64,000 bases of DNA from Epiperipatus broadwayi (GCA_028023455.1 JAQFVV010000459.1:276001-340000), one strand, 5' to 3'. Shown: positions 23,281 through 37,390, numbered from the stretch's first letter. Made by a program: numbers and translations. The notes: generated by a model from the sequence alone, not told the origin.

Positions 23281-24394
23281 ATTACATATAGAAATGCAGG
23301 TTTAAGCCTGTACAATGTATTAATAATAGAATAAAGAAAAATTATATGAATGAAAACATTTGGAGATATATAAAAAAAAAATTAAGAAAAATAATATGAA
23401 TATATAAAAAGATTTAGATATGTATAATATAGGATTATATACATTTTAAGAAAAATTTCATGGATATAAAAATATTCAGATATTATTGAAAATCAAAGTC
23501 CTTCTATGAATATACTGGTCTACAAATATTGATTTAATTAAAACAATGTGAAGATGGTTTTAAATAGTTAAAAATAATCAAAAATATTTGTTCATTACGT
23601 TTTAGTAGATTAAAAAAAAAAAAACGAACTGAGAAAGTATAAAGAATTAAACATTTTGAAAAGAGAAAAAAGCATATTCAAATAATCATAATTTATAAGA
23701 ATTGATGTTGGAAATAAACAATTCTTCAAAATTAAAAGAGATACAAAAAACTGCAAATGGGATATAAATTATAAAATTAGATTTAAAAAAAAAATATATT
23801 GTTTGAAAAGTAAATTATTAATAATATCATATTTGGATTATGAAATTTGGATAAAGTTACCTAATTAGCTAATAAATATATTATTTTAAAAATAGCATTT
23901 ACAAAAAATATAGTATTTCTGTTAATGTAAAAAAGCAAGGAGGTATAAAAGGGCGACGAAAAATAGTAGATGCAAATATCATAACTGGAAAATGAATTTA
24001 GAAGAAAAAATATTATAGCAAAGACAAAATACAATTCATAAAATAATGAAAATAAATTTTAAAAAATAAGAGAAATATGTATGTATAAATAAGTAATAAA
24101 CATTTTTTAAGTTCATTCAGTATAGAATTAAATCTGATGACATGACTAATTTGTTAGTTAAGGAGGGGGAAATTAAAGTATTTACAAATTGGAGAAAAAT
24201 TACAAGTAATGATAATGACAACATTTATACTGATCTGTATTAGAATTTAAAGATAATAAAAAAGTTTTGATTTAATGCCATTATTAAAGAGATAATGAGA
24301 AAAACTTATAATAAATGAAGTAAATTTTTACACTGTACAGGCTTACACACACATGCAAATATATATTATAATATATAATGGATTCGAACTCAGA

Positions 24395-24500
24395 CTTTCA
24401 ACATGAGAAAGTCAATATGTGTATGATCATATGAATCAACAATATGAGATGGCATGGAGAGTTGAGGGTCGTGTGAAAGTCTGAGTTCGAATCCCTCATA
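24395..24500 (+). repeat. Second tRNA-like repeat family, copy 2
   Basis: It contains ATATGAGATGGCATGGAGAG and GGGTCGTGTGAAAGTCTGAG followed by TTCGAATCCCTCAT. The ends TATGAG and CTCATA could pair like an acceptor stem. Just upstream, 24380-24404 is an inverted copy of the same B-box part. Confidence 0.55.
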
Positions 24501-24982
24501 AATGAAGTATTAAAATGAGCTTTTAAAAAATTAGAAGTTTTTTTTAACTAACGATTTAAGTAAGCTATCAGCTAAAATGGTTTTAAAAATATGTTAAGTA
24601 TTTTTATCAATGAAACATTTGACAGTATTGGAAGATTGTAATTTTAATTAAGATGGAGATAATAGAGATTGTTTTATTTATTAAATACATATTTTTCTCA
24701 TTTATTATTGCGAATAATAAACTTCAGACATCAGAAAAAATATAGAAAGAATTTTGAAATTATTGGAAAATTATTCAATATATTTTGCATTGATTCATAT
24801 TATAAAATGAATGTCAAATAAGATAGAAAAACCATATTTAGATTTATTTGATACCGAAAGAGCAAATAACAGAGCATTAGAGACGTCAGTGTTTTAAGTG
24901 CAAATAAAAGAAATTATAGTTGGAAAAAGTTTTATTATAAATTTTTAAATAATTTACTATTTCATTTTTATTATTAAAAAAA

Positions 24983-25163
24983 GATTGCCTTGACAACAGT
25001 TAGAAATTATCGATTGTTATTTGTGTAAGTGTTGATTGATTTAAATGATATATACATATATTGCTAAAGGAGGTTGCCTTGACAATAGTTTGAAATTGTT
25101 GATTATTATTAATATTGGTATTTTCTAAGTGTTGATTGGCTTTTAATGATATATATTTATATA
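24983..25163. repeat. Diverged tandem duplication, ~90 bp
   Basis: The two units start at 24983 and 25072 with GATTGCCTTGACAACAGTT and GGTTGCCTTGACAATAGTT. Both continue to AAGTGTTGATTG and end in ATGATATATA. Confidence 0.7.
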
Positions 25164-27582
25164 ATCTGGAAAATTGTAAATTAGAACGGCGACAAATGAG
25201 ATAGGCATCAAACAGAATAATCTTCTAGCATCATATTTATTCTATTGTTTTATGAGAAATGAAAAATAAATTAAAATTAATTATACAATATAAAATATTA
25301 AATATAGCTATAATAAAAAATACAGGCTACCAGCATTCCTTTTATTAGAAGATACATGTCATTTTGTTAATGCTAAAAAACAAGAAATATGATTTGTAAG
25401 AAGTAAGGAAAATTAAAACTAAAACATTTTAAATTAAGTAATAAGAAAACTAAAATAGTAATAATTAATATGTAGTTGTTTTATAGACATCCACGCTGCA
25501 TGAAAAAAATATAACTTATGAACATTTCCAGGCCTTTTTTTTAAATTCGAATTCCTTGGGTTTTTTTTTACTTTTTTTTATTTATAAATAAATTAAATAC
25601 AAATTTTATTTTATTTTTTTGTAAACATTTATTTTTATTAACATGAACAAAATAAATAAATATAAAATAAAATCAACATTTTTGGGGGGTTTTTTGGGAG
25701 GGTTTCTTTCTGTTTTTTAAATGTAAACTTAGTAAGCTTATTACGTTGTATTTTTGTTTTCCTATTTTTGTTTAAAAAATAAATCCTAAAGTTAGTAAGC
25801 TTTTTTTTTTTTATTTCACTTTTTTAAAAAAAAAAATAACATAAACAAATTTAAAACTTATTACGATTTTTTTTTTTTTTTGCTTTCACTTTGTTTTTGT
25901 TTTTAAAAAAAACAACATCAAAAAAATTAAAGCTTATAGGTTTTTTTTTTGGTTCCACTTGAAACGGTATTATTTAGCTATCATCCCATTTCATCTACTA
26001 TGTTCTATCATAGTTAGTATCTTTTCCAACAGTTTGACCCTCATAGTCCACGTATATAATCAGAATAATTTATTTTGATATACAATAGCGTACATTTACG
26101 TGTATGTGCGGAAATGTGCACACATTTAATATATATTAATGTCTGTATGAGTATAATGTATATGCAGTTATAAATTTAAAATTAATAAAATGATATAATT
26201 AAATGAAGTTGTGTGAACATTATTATATGTGAGTAACCACTTACATTTACAACTCTTTTAAATTAATCATAAAAGTTTGAAATATTCTCAGTTAAAAACT
26301 CTTTACTTAAATGCATTGGTATATAAATTTCAATTCCTGGTATAGTCTCACACACATATATAATAAAATGTTTACAAACTCTTTTAAAAAAAGTTATCTG
26401 TTTTATAAAAAAAATTGTCAATTCTTGGGAAACCATCTGCAAGCAATCAGCAACAACCGAAATCAACCTTTCTTTAGGGTCTTAGAGACGTTGGCCCCCA
26501 CCTTTGAACACTAATTAGAAAACAATACATTTCTTAAGATAGCAATTAATGAAACTTGGGATTAAAATTTTAAATGTATTTTAAAAATAAAAATTTGCAC
26601 TTTTCTAATTATCTAAATGAAAAAATAATAACTTACTCAGTTATTATTCTATTACTTGCTAATATTTGTTTTATATATGTTTACTTTATAACCCACCTGT
26701 GTGTGTTGTTCAATGCACTTATGTTTATTTAATCTATATTTAAGAATTAAAATATATTAAATTAGGAACAATGTGTCGTGTGTCATTCATAGTCCATTCC
26801 AAATCTTAGTTAAATTCCTTAATACTAGCATTAATTATTAATGTATACATCAAATTTCACATTTATTATGGTTTCTTTTTTTTTTTGGTATAAATAAATT
26901 TAAAAAACAATCTGTTCATGGTTACAATAATATATCAGATGTATAGTTTGAACAAAGTGGTCATTAATTGTGAGAATCAAACAACGTCTAGGTTTTCTGA
27001 GTTCTTTGTCTCGTTGAGGTTATCGAGAATACGTTATTTGACAAGTTATCTCCTTCAAAATATTGTTCAGACATACCCTTTGACAAGGTTTTGCACCTTA
27101 AAACTTGACTACAGATGTGTGTAAACCCTCTGATAATTATTGCTTGGTCAAATCATGTGATTTCAAAAAAAAAACAAATTAAACTTTATTTACAATTAAT
27201 GATTTATACATAATTGTAAGACACACACCCTCACACAACACTGTAAAAAAGTGTGAAGTATGCAAATTTGCTGAAATAATTTACTGAGATGTGACAACAC
27301 AGCCTGCAATGTGTAGCACAACAGAACTGTTGTATACATGTAACACATGGCCACGAAAATACATTCGGCAGAGTAAATGGTGTTTTTATGTGTTTTAGCA
27401 CATAAATCATGCCTATCATGCAACATGGATGTCTATAAAATAACTACCATTAATACATTAACAAACAGAAAATGAATGGAAAACAAAAAAAAATATTATA
27501 TGGAAGTAGAGTAATGTAATTTTAATTAGAATAAAATCCAATGTGTATTAATAGTAGTTCATCTTGACTGTTACTGTTATCT

Positions 27583-29740
27583 ATATTCATGCTCTGTCTC
27601 AGAGGTCCTGGATGAGTTCTTGATAGGGGATTGAATATTGCCTCTCCTTCTCTTATTATTCTTATCTTTCCACTGATTTATCTTAATATCATCATGGTAT
27701 TGTTTATTTAGTTTCTCAGAATTATCATTTGAATTTGATGAAATATCTTCATCTGAACTTGACCTGATTTGTTGTCTTGATTTTCTTTTTTTTTTTGTTA
27801 TCCTTTGATGATATCTTTCTATTTTGTTTAGTTCTTATAGGGCTAGAGTCTTCATGGACCCATTCATTTTGGTCACCAATGACTGTCGCATCAGAGTCTG
27901 ATCCACTCTCACCAATGATCATCCTGGGTCCATTTGTCTCATTCTCAATGTAATTGAGGTTGGTTTTGAGCTTCCCCACTAGTGAGGTGTTCTAGTGCAG
28001 TGGTATTAGAGCTGATTGGCATATTTAGGGTGTTATGATCCAACACTTTATATATGGGAGTGTGAACTGGGATTTCTTCTAAAATTGTCATCAGATTTAT
28101 TGACTTCTTCATGATTTGTGACTAATTGTATCAAGTTGATCAGATTGTCCCCATCAACTATTTTAGAGTCCAGTGTTGAGACCAGTGTTGACTTTCCTGC
28201 CTTCTTATTGCATTTGTGAATGCTATTCCATTTCAAGCCACACACATTATATATGCAAGCTTTGCAGTCTTTAATAAGATGATTTTGTTCCAAGCAAAAA
28301 AACATTGTGGTGGAACTCCATGGAATGTTAGAACCATCAGTGAACCTCTGGAGTAGATCACCATTAGTATATCACTGGGATGCACCCCTTTCTTTAAAAT
28401 AATAGTGAAAGTACCAGTGTTGGTAAGAATGCAGCCATTAGTTCAATGATCATATCTGTATATTAATCCAGTTGTTTTCTCACATTTCCCAAGCATGTTA
28501 TCCAGTTCTGCTTGGTCAAAATTCATCAAATAGTTCTTGATGGTTTCATTGAGTGTGATTTCTCTGTTTATATCAATTGTGCAAATGATCTTCCCATTCA
28601 AGTGTCTAATGTTATTTTTGAAACAATTTTAGTAGACCATAAAGTAAATTTGGTATTTATGTATTTATTATTTGGATGGGAAAAGATCTTATTAATACCC
28701 ATCCAAATATCATTTTCAAAGATCATGTTGTAAAATTCTTGATATGGAATTTAAATAATCCTCCATTATGATTTGTTACGGCCAAAATCAGGATATTGTC
28801 ATTGATATAGTTTGTAAAAGAATTTAGCAAGAGATCATGGATTGAGTTGTTGAATCGAGTATTTATTCTTTGGTATTCTTCTTCAGTGAGTTGTATTGTA
28901 TTTTCTTCATTGTGAGCTTCTATTTGTTGTGATATATTATCAATTTCCATATCAAGACAATTTAGTATAGAGTTTTGGTTATTATTTATTGTGTTTCCAT
29001 TTTCCTTTAACTTATCACTTTCTTTTTAAGGACATTGGTATAGGTTTTACTTTTATTCTTACTATTATAACTTATATCTATATTTTCATTTTGCTCTTGG
29101 TGTGGAAAAACACTTTCTTTGATTTTGTTGTATTTAGAATCTACTGATTGATTAGAAAGCAATTTTTCATCTTTAAGATTTTTTCATGTGATGTGATGTA
29201 TTGTGGCTTCTCCTTAAACGAAGTCAAGAATATCTCAGCAATTACGCCTAGATAAATCTGTTAGCCACTCTATTTTCCATTCCCCACTCTCAATTTTCCC
29301 ATATTCTGCTCCATCCCATTTCCCTCAAACGGTTTTTTAAAACGAATTCCACTAAGTGTTTTTAGTTTATTTATGTCACTATTATTTTTATATGTGATGA
29401 GATAGTTGTTATGATAATTAGAAGATTTGTTCAAGGTTTCAGAAATCATTAATTATACCGACTTTGTTGATTTTTAACGATAGACTAGGATTTTTTCCAT
29501 CAGTTTTCTCTTGCTTTTCATGAGGTTTGTTACTTTGTGAATCAGCAATGTTGTAATAATTATCATTTGAGTTGGGGAATTGTGAATTAGGTAGATTTCT
29601 GACTTGGTGAGAACTTTTTCCAGCTTTTGCAGAATTTTTGTCTATTTTGCCATTACTATTATTCAAGCACATACTAGCCATATTAGAAATATTATCAAAA
29701 AGATTTCTATTCTTGCTTTTAGCAGATTTGGGTTTTTAAT
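27583..29740 (-). pseudogene. Broken ORF1 of a CCHC-type non-LTR retrotransposon
   Basis: Minus-strand pieces parallel the ORF1 at 32448-33926. An Asn- and Lys-rich N-terminal part lies at 29740-29340. A SKTYTNVL segment near 29040 corresponds to NSYAQVAKQ of the other copy. A helical segment, EEYQRINTRFNNSIHDLLLN, is at about 28870. A zinc knuckle of the form CFFCLEQNHLIKDC is at about 28300, with its first Cys in another frame because of a short T run. A Ser-, Asp- and Lys-rich tail ends near 27583. The family role is binding element RNA. The frame is broken several times and interrupted at 29185-29323 by a foreign fragment. No ORF2 follows on the minus strand, so this is a fragment. Confidence 0.7.
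29185..29323 (-). mobile_element. 5'-truncated 3'-end fragment of a non-LTR family
   Basis: On the minus strand it starts at GGAAATGGGATGGAGCAG and ends in ACATCACATCACAT. It matches the 3' end of the plus-strand element at 31841-31994 at very roughly 75% by eye. Similarity stops abruptly upstream, as expected of 5' truncation. It interrupts the ORF1 remnant. Confidence 0.75.
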
Positions 29741-30869
29741 TATCTTTCATAACTTAGGATTAAATGAAAAGTCACTTACCCACTTAATAGGGCACTTGTC
29801 TCAGCTTCAACTATTATTTTCCTGATTAAAATTTTATTCTTTGCAGGAGCTTGGAGTGGTTGTTGAAACACTATTAATCGCCACCTAGTGCCGTCTTTGA
29901 AAACAAAATATCAATATATATATAAAGTATTTTAATAAAATAAACTAATGACGGTTTTTAAAGGCATTCAGGGTATAGTTTGAATTTTAACATGTTTTAT
30001 TATATATGTGTGTGTATGCGTACAAGCTGTTTGTGTTTTGTTTAAATTAGAGAAGTCTGATAATAATGTTTTATTCTGGTATTACTAGTTATTTAATATG
30101 GACTAAGTGTATTTGGTTTATTACATTAATCCATTAGTTTTTGGCATTTAAAATAAATAGATCTAAACAGTAAAGGTTATTATAATAAATGAAACGCACT
30201 GAAATCATTTGATATACGGTGATAAAAAAGTAACGTTTTCTTATTGTCGGCTGACTGAGCGGATTGTGACTCATTTACTATAATACCATTTTACTTAGTG
30301 GTGGTTTTCGTTATGTATATATAGACATTTTGCAAATAATAAGAGAGCAATATGAAATATAATATCTGAGTAATTATAATTTACATTAGCTCATTTTCAG
30401 CCCAAAATCATTTAACTGATTTTCATTTACAATTTTTAATCAACATAATATCTATCCTTTTTATTAGGAGTACTTATACAGTGTTGATAATCAGCATCAG
30501 AAATAATTAATAGCAAAAAGCATAACATTGCCACATACAGTCATAGCATTGACAATCCTGCCTTGTTAGGGAATATTAAAAAGTAATACTAAATTCATTC
30601 ATTAACCATCATCATGCGCTAGGGTCATAATATTATGAAAGCTACTATCAATATTTTGTCAACCTAAGTTGTAAAACAAGTATAATGATAAACATGTCAA
30701 AAAATGCTGGGATTATTACATAATGTTAATCATCTTCAATTAACTGATCATTAAATAACATAAGTATACTAGCCATTCATGAATTAGTTAGCATTATAAA
30801 AGTTATAAAGTGAATGGAATTTAAAAATAACTTTCATTATCTTAGGGTCATATAAATAATATAGATGCC
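29741..30869. other. AT-rich intergenic DNA
   Basis: No gene is seen. The short GC-richer stretch at 29840-29895 may be the 5' untranslated end of the minus-strand element. Confidence 0.35.
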
Positions 30870-31994
30870 AGCACACATATCCCATAAACAATTGTTTGGA
30901 TGAATGGGAGAAAAAAGTGGTAAATGATAAAAAGAAAAAAAAAGGGTTTGGTAAAGAAATTAACAGTGTTTTTATATAATAAATATGATATAGTTAGAAT
31001 TGTATGGAAGGGAATTGCAGTAGCAGGGTTAACATATAGTAATGATGTATTATGTGTTAGTAAATGGGTATTAGATTACTTAGAAACAGTACAAAGAAAA
31101 GTAGGAAGACATGCATTAGATACAGAGGTGTGGACAGCAAAGGAGGCAATTCAATGAGAAATGGGATGGTCAAGTTTTTATATGAGAGATGCAAAAAGGA
31201 AGGTTGCAGTTTATGGACAATAAAAGAATAGCCAAATAGTATTTAATTGGATTATGAGTAAAGGACAGGAAACAAGATGGGTGAAAAAGGTAATATGATA
31301 TGCAAAAGATTTGGATAGAGAATTTATATCAGTATACTTGTATAAAAGGTGGAATGATTGTGTTAAGAGGATTGTTGAGTGTTATAGTGGTAATGAATGG
31401 GATAGAAGAATAGATACATTAATAAAGAATAGGGAGTTGAAGAGATGAAGAACTAGTATGGAGAGTAAAAAGAGTTTAAATATATATATAGACGTAAACG
31501 GAACATTGGTGCGAGTTAATTTATGATAATAGTAAGGAAAGTAGTTTATTGTTTAGGGCTCAAATGGGATCTGTAGCAAAAAGAGAATATACATGTAAAT
31601 AGAAAAATATGGGTGATTTAGTCTGCAAATTATATAAGAAAGGTAAAGAAAGTATTAAGCATCTGTTGACTGAATGTAAATGCTTGAAAGCAGAAAGGGT
31701 ACAAATAATGAAGTTATGGGAGAATAAATATGAACAAAGTGATTATACAGAAAGTGGGTTATTGGTTTTTATGCTGGGTTTTGGAAAAGATAAGGGGGAT
31801 TTAGATATAAAGGTCATAGAGTTGACAAACATTATGTTGTGGAAATGGGATGGAGCAGATTAATGGAAAGCTTAAGTTGGGGAATGGAAGGGGAAGGTAA
31901 AGTGGCTAATGGGTTTCTTTGGGCATAGTTGCTGAGATATTTCTGATTTCAATTAAGAAGAGGTCACAGTACATCACATCATATCACATCACAT
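30870..31994 (+). mobile_element. 5'-truncated non-LTR retrotransposon, 3' part of ORF2
   Basis: Plus-strand frames give the C-terminal part of a LINE ORF2: a post-RT segment with GIAVAGLTYSNDVLCVSKWV (about 31010), LETVQRKVGRHAL (about 31080), then EMGWSSFYMRDAKRK after a stop near 31156. A C-terminal zinc-binding motif region, ESIKHLLTECKCLK, follows at about 31650. Several stops and frame changes break it. The 3' end contains TACATCACATCATATCACAT, suggesting a pentamer-type tail. No reverse transcriptase core is present, so the copy is truncated at about 30870. The clade is not determined. Confidence 0.7.
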
Positions 31995-32084
31995 TGGTTT
32001 AGAATAAATATTGGGATCACTGGAACTATGGGGACAGTGAATGTAGGATAAAATACACCGAGCTAAAAACTATACCCGTATAAA

Positions 32085-32268
<184 letters not shown>

Positions 32269-32447
32269 TAGAACCACCAGAAGTCGCTTGGAGTTACAAA
32301 TTCGTTCACATCGTGCTAAGAAAACAGTGGATTACTTACAATCTATAATTCAAAATAGGTAAAAAAAAATTTGCCATTAATTATAAAGAGAGATTCAGTC
32401 GTCTGAACTGCAAAAAAATATAATAATCCCTCCGGATTATATTTAAA

Positions 32448-33926
32448 ATGGACACTGAAAGTCAGTGTCCAGCCAAGATGTCCGTCAATATAGACCCTGT
32501 CAAAAATTCCTATGCTCAAGTAGCAAAGCAATCTTCTTCTGTAGAAGTGTAAAAAAAATGAATCACAGATGGTTAGCAGAATGAGAGTGCATCAAACACC
32601 CAGATTCCATCGATCAACCATTGGAGATATTTTGAAATTAGATTTTTCACCTAAAACAATGGATATTGATACTATCGAGACACAAGAAGGTTGGACTAAT
32701 GACAGCCTGAAAAAAATTACGGAAGTTTTCAACCAGACCATCCCAAAAGACCTATTTAATTCATTCAAACGTTTTTTACAGACCGTTCAATTGTAATAGC
32801 AATAACAGATAATAATTGTTCGCTCTATAGATTCCCTAAAGATCTATTATATGAAGTCATTAATAAAAAAAATATATGGAATTCAATTGTACACATTGCA
32901 GATCATCCAAATCCACGCTATATAGCAATTGAATTCGACAATGAGAAAAATAAAGAAAATTTCAAAAAAGAAGTTAAAACCTTGAATCAATATGCCTTAA
33001 TCGTAGTTAACCCAAATAGAGAAAATCATATTACAGGCCTCTTAAAAAATGCATACTTTGGTTATTCCAGTGCAGATTTTGTTAAACTAATGGAGCCATT
33101 CGGAGAGGTGATAAATTTTCAGCCCACTTACATTAAAAATACGCCAGTACCTACATTCAGTAACAGTTTTACATATAGAGTGAAATTGAGAGAAAATATA
33201 ATTCCTGAAAATATTCCAACGCAAATAACAGACCAAGAGGCAACATTATTTTTAATTATAAATGGACTCATGCCACAATGCTTTCATTGTAAAGAACGTG
33301 GTCACTTAATCAGCTATTGCCCTAAGCTATACTGCACTATATTCAATATGAGAGCATCCCCCACTCACCAATGTCCAAAAAAAATTAACACTTGTCAATA
33401 AGCCGAATTGATAGCTGAAGAATTTCTTGTCCCGAAGCATATATCAGAAGAGAATAAAAAAAATAGTAATAGCGATAGTGAAATAATAACTCCACAATCA
33501 ATTGAGCTTGAAAATGATATAATAAATCCCGTGGCTGTTATTATAAACCCATCCCCCCTTAACAAAACACCTCCGGACATAATTGAGACTATTGCAATCT
33601 CTCCAGCTGAGGTAGTATCTGCCACTCCTCAATTTAGAAGAAAAACAGGCCGCCCTCCAAAAAAAAATTAAAAAGTAAAGAATTTGGAGTATGAAAGTAG
33701 CGATGGTGAAATGCCTCCTGCAGAATCTGAAACTAAAAAAGCTAAAACCACTTGATATCAAAAAAATCATGATAATGTATCACTATCAACAGAAGAAGAT
33801 AGTCCCATGGAAGAGGTAAGCGATAATTATACCAATTCTGATAATACTATATACAAAGAAACAATAGCAATAAAGCAAATGAGACCAGGTGATACAATTA
33901 ATAATCCAGTACATAAACATATATAG
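32448..33926 (+). pseudogene. ORF1 (RNA-binding, zinc knuckle) of the 32-37 kb element
   Basis: The start is the ATG at 32448, giving MDTESQ and then NSYAQVAKQSS, a segment typical of LINE ORF1 N-termini. A stop follows soon after and the reading continues in another frame from about 32569. The central part (32800-33260) reads as an RRM-like or transposase-22-like fold region with YALIVVNPNRE and KLMEPFGEVI. A zinc knuckle CFHCKERGHLISYC lies at about 33280, followed by further Cys/His residues up to THQC. The tail is acidic and Pro-rich with KTGRPPKKN, and ends at a TAG at 33924-33926. At least three frame breaks make it a pseudogene. Confidence 0.75.
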
Positions 33927-34051
33927 TAAAATTGTCTTTTTTAATTTGTCAATATGAGTTTTTGCTCGCATTTATTATTGATTTTTTTATATATATATAT
34001 ACAATTAGGAACTGATATAGACTTGTATAACATATAGAATAAACACACTAA

Positions 34052-37000
34052 ATGAAACTTAATATAGGAGTTTTTAATGTCAGAGGGTTAAACTCTCTTG
34101 AAAAAATTGATCTTCTTACTAAATGGTATGACTTTGTTAAACCACACATACTCGGTGTTATAGAAACAAAAATTTACAGTGGATCTCAAATTAATCCATC
34201 AAACAAATTAAATAGCAAAGGATTTACGGCTTTTTCAAATACATCTGACCATCAGCAGGAACAGGAATCATCATCGACAAAAACTGCCCATTCAACTCTT
34301 TTAAAATATTATATATTGACGCGCACATACTAATAATCACTTTTCAACACAAAGCTATAACACTAAACATTGCAACTGTATATATCCCTCCAGGCCCCAT
34401 CATTATAAATAGATTAATCCTAATTCTGAACTCCAAATTTGTGAACACAGCACATCCAGTATTACTTATAGGGGACTTTAACATGTCATGAAAAATTTAC
34501 CAATAAATGGCTTCATCATCTGTCATTTCCCATGATGAGTGGGAGAGGATTTCTGCCAGAGAGAACTGTATCATTTAATAATGAAAGATTTTCATCATTG
34601 ATTGACCTAGTCTTCTATTCCCCATCATTGCATAACATGATGAACATTTTTCTAAAGAACTCCCTTCTATCTGATTATGCCGCAGTCATAGTATCTCTGG
34701 AACTTAATTTCAATATCAGATCAATAATAATTACTAGAAGAACCATCAGAGTTCTTCTTCCATCACGCACTCCAGAATTACTTTTCTCAGAAATATATAT
34801 CTATTTGCATAAGATAAAAAGTATACAAATGGACCCAGTCCAAGCATGGTGTGCATTTGTCAATATATTATCATTTAATATTAACCATCTTACCAGGACC
34901 ACACCATCCCCAACTAAACTTTTAAACCTTATGAATGACACTTATAAAAAAATTATTAAAACATCACAATCTAATTATGATCGTCCCAGATTAGTAGCAT
35001 TAAAAAAAAACATATCAATCAATTTCAGAACAGCTTAAAGAATATATTGCCACACAAAAAAAGAAAAATATACTTAAACAAGCTTCACATCTTAACCAGA
35101 AATTGCATCAGATGGGCATTAGATCACCCCTCTCCAGTTCGACTACCCTCAGCCATAAAAATACAATCACATACTGTTTGTGGAGATTTGATGATGGAGC
35201 AATTATTTTCATTTTTTAAAGATAAATTTCAAAAAAATCATCCCTTAGATCCATCACAACTTTTATACAGTAGACCAGAAAAAGAAATTTAATTTGCTTC
35301 CAATGATTTTGTACAAAAAATAAAGTCAACACCAGATTCATGCCATCCTGGAATAGATGGGATTCCCAAGTTTGTATATTCTCATCTTAATAAAATTACA
35401 GCTCAGTATATGTCTAACCTTACAAATTTTTTAACTAAAGACATATATAGAATGCCAGGCTTTTATCAAATATCGCTTGTACCATTTATGAAAAAAAAAA
35501 GAAATGGTTTCATCAATAACAAACTTACGTCCAATTTCAATGTCCTCCCTTGGAATAAAAATTATAGAATCAGTAATTAAAGACAAAATAGATCCATATA
35601 TTATACAGAAGCTTTCAAAAATGCAATTTGCTAAAAAGGAATCTTCAACTGGACAGGCAGCTTTTCTATTCAAATCAACTATAGAAACAATAAGAAACAA
35701 CAAAAAATGCAGCCCTATAGTTGTTCAACTAGACATCGAAGCTGCGTTTGACACAATACCAATAAATACACTACTAAAAACTCTAGAACAATACACAGTA
35801 CCAAAAGCCTACCTAAATCTACTTGCTAACCTATTAATAAACCGTGAAACATACATTACTCTAAATGGAAAAACTCATCAATCCATCCCACAAGGATCCC
35901 CTCTTAGTGCTTTATTATTTACTGCCTACATAAATCCCCTAATTAAAATCATTGAGAATGAATTACCTGGAATTTATGTACCCTGCTTAAATGATAACAT
36001 CTCATGTATAGCTTACATGGATGATCTTGCAATTTTTTTGACATCTCAAAAACACATTCCTAAACTTCTAAAGATACTTTCCAATTATACAAATGAATAT
36101 AAATTAACATTTAACATGGAGAAATCTTGTGCCTGGCAAATTTTCACTGGCAGCAGTATAACAAAACATTTTAAAGGTAAACCTAATCCATTTTTTGGTT
36201 TCAATTTCTATCTGCGTCATTCACCAATGAGGCTATTTATACAAAAAATCTTGGAAATAAAGTAGAAATTATAGTCAATTCACTAACAAAAGCCTACCTT
36301 TCACTGTACACAAAGATAGCACTTTTTAATTTGTTAATCATGACAAAAATTACTTATTACACTCCAACAATACTTTATACTAAGGCTTCACCAATAAAAT
36401 AGACTCACTTTGTAGAAAACTCTTGTGGGGAAAAAAAGTAATCACAATATCAGTAAAACGGCTAAGAAATTGACTCTCACAAAATGGTCTGGGTCTTCAT
36501 TCAATTTACACCTTCAGAATTCAAAAAACACTAAACATAATCTCTGCATGTGCACAAAAATTCCCATACCTACAAATAGCCTGTAAAATCACCCCCACAG
36601 ATAAACCACCTCCTTTACAAGGATTCCTGAAGACACTACTTGCACCATTACTATCTATAAAAAACTTGAATTTTAATCCACCTCAAAATAAATTTAAGTA
36701 CTGGGAAATACATTTGCTTTTACACCCATCACAAATTGATGAAAAAACTGTACTTAATATCACTAATAGACAACTATGCCATAAATTTAAATTCTGGTCA
36801 CTTGAACTAAAACATTTTGATTTTCTTCTTAAAATTAACCTTGACTCTCTTCCTACACAGTATTTTTCGAAATATAGAAGAAACTGTCAAAATGTAGACA
36901 ATTTATGTAACTTCTGCCACAGAGACTCAGAAACACAGGATCATATTTTTTTCTCGTGTCTAGGACTAAATAGCATCCGTTCACTAATAAAAACACTATT

Positions 37001-37390
37001 CAAAAATAAAAGAATAAACATGGAATGCCTATTTGCCTCATTTATAAAAGGAGTTTTTGCTGAAATAAGAATCAGTGTATTTATTCTCTATGCTTTATGG
37101 TGAAATTCATGTACAATAATAATCCAAGAAGGCATCCGAACACATTCAAAAATAAACTGGATAGTATACGTGAAAGAGATAAGAAAATAACAAATCACAC
37201 AACATTTATTGACACCTGGTATCTATTGCAGTTACCATCAAACTTATAAAAATGGGAAGCCACAAAAGATTTAGAAATGTCAAATGAGAAAGTTACAACT
37301 TGCCACCATTGAAAAAACATTATATGATACTGAACTTTTATATCTCTGCCAGCTTTACAAACAATTAAACTCTCTGTATAATAATCAAGG
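34052..37390 (+). pseudogene. ORF2 (endonuclease, reverse transcriptase) of the 32-37 kb element
   Basis: The endonuclease begins MKLNIGVFNVRGLN at 34052, with GVIETK (Glu) and LIGDFNM (about 34470). The SLIDLVFYS and LSDYAAV segments (34600-34690) follow; relatives have SDH, so the catalytic His is Tyr here. The reverse transcriptase runs at about 35300-36300, with VVQLDIEAAFDTI (motif A), QGSPLSALLFTAYIN and AYMDDLAIFL (about 36010). A C-terminal zinc motif CNFCHRDSETQDHIFFSC is at about 36920. At least five stops or frameshifts (near 34330, 34490, 35036, 35292 and 36265) break the frame. The end near 37390 is approximate. Confidence 0.85.

Larger units (their letters stand above)
22871..27582. 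other. AT-rich intergenic DNA with scattered repeats
   Basis: I see no gene. Apart from the tRNA-like copies listed, there is a two-unit tandem duplication at 24983-25163 and a homopolymer-rich, imperfectly repeated tract at about 25720-25960, in which AAGCTTATTACG-type words alternate with long T and A runs. Confidence 0.4.

Noticed and set aside
27196-27426. Overlapping Cys-rich minus frames that might suggest a small secreted protein
   Set aside because: Two frames overlap the same bases with similar length, there is no clear signal peptide and the cysteine spacing is irregular; it is more likely chance.
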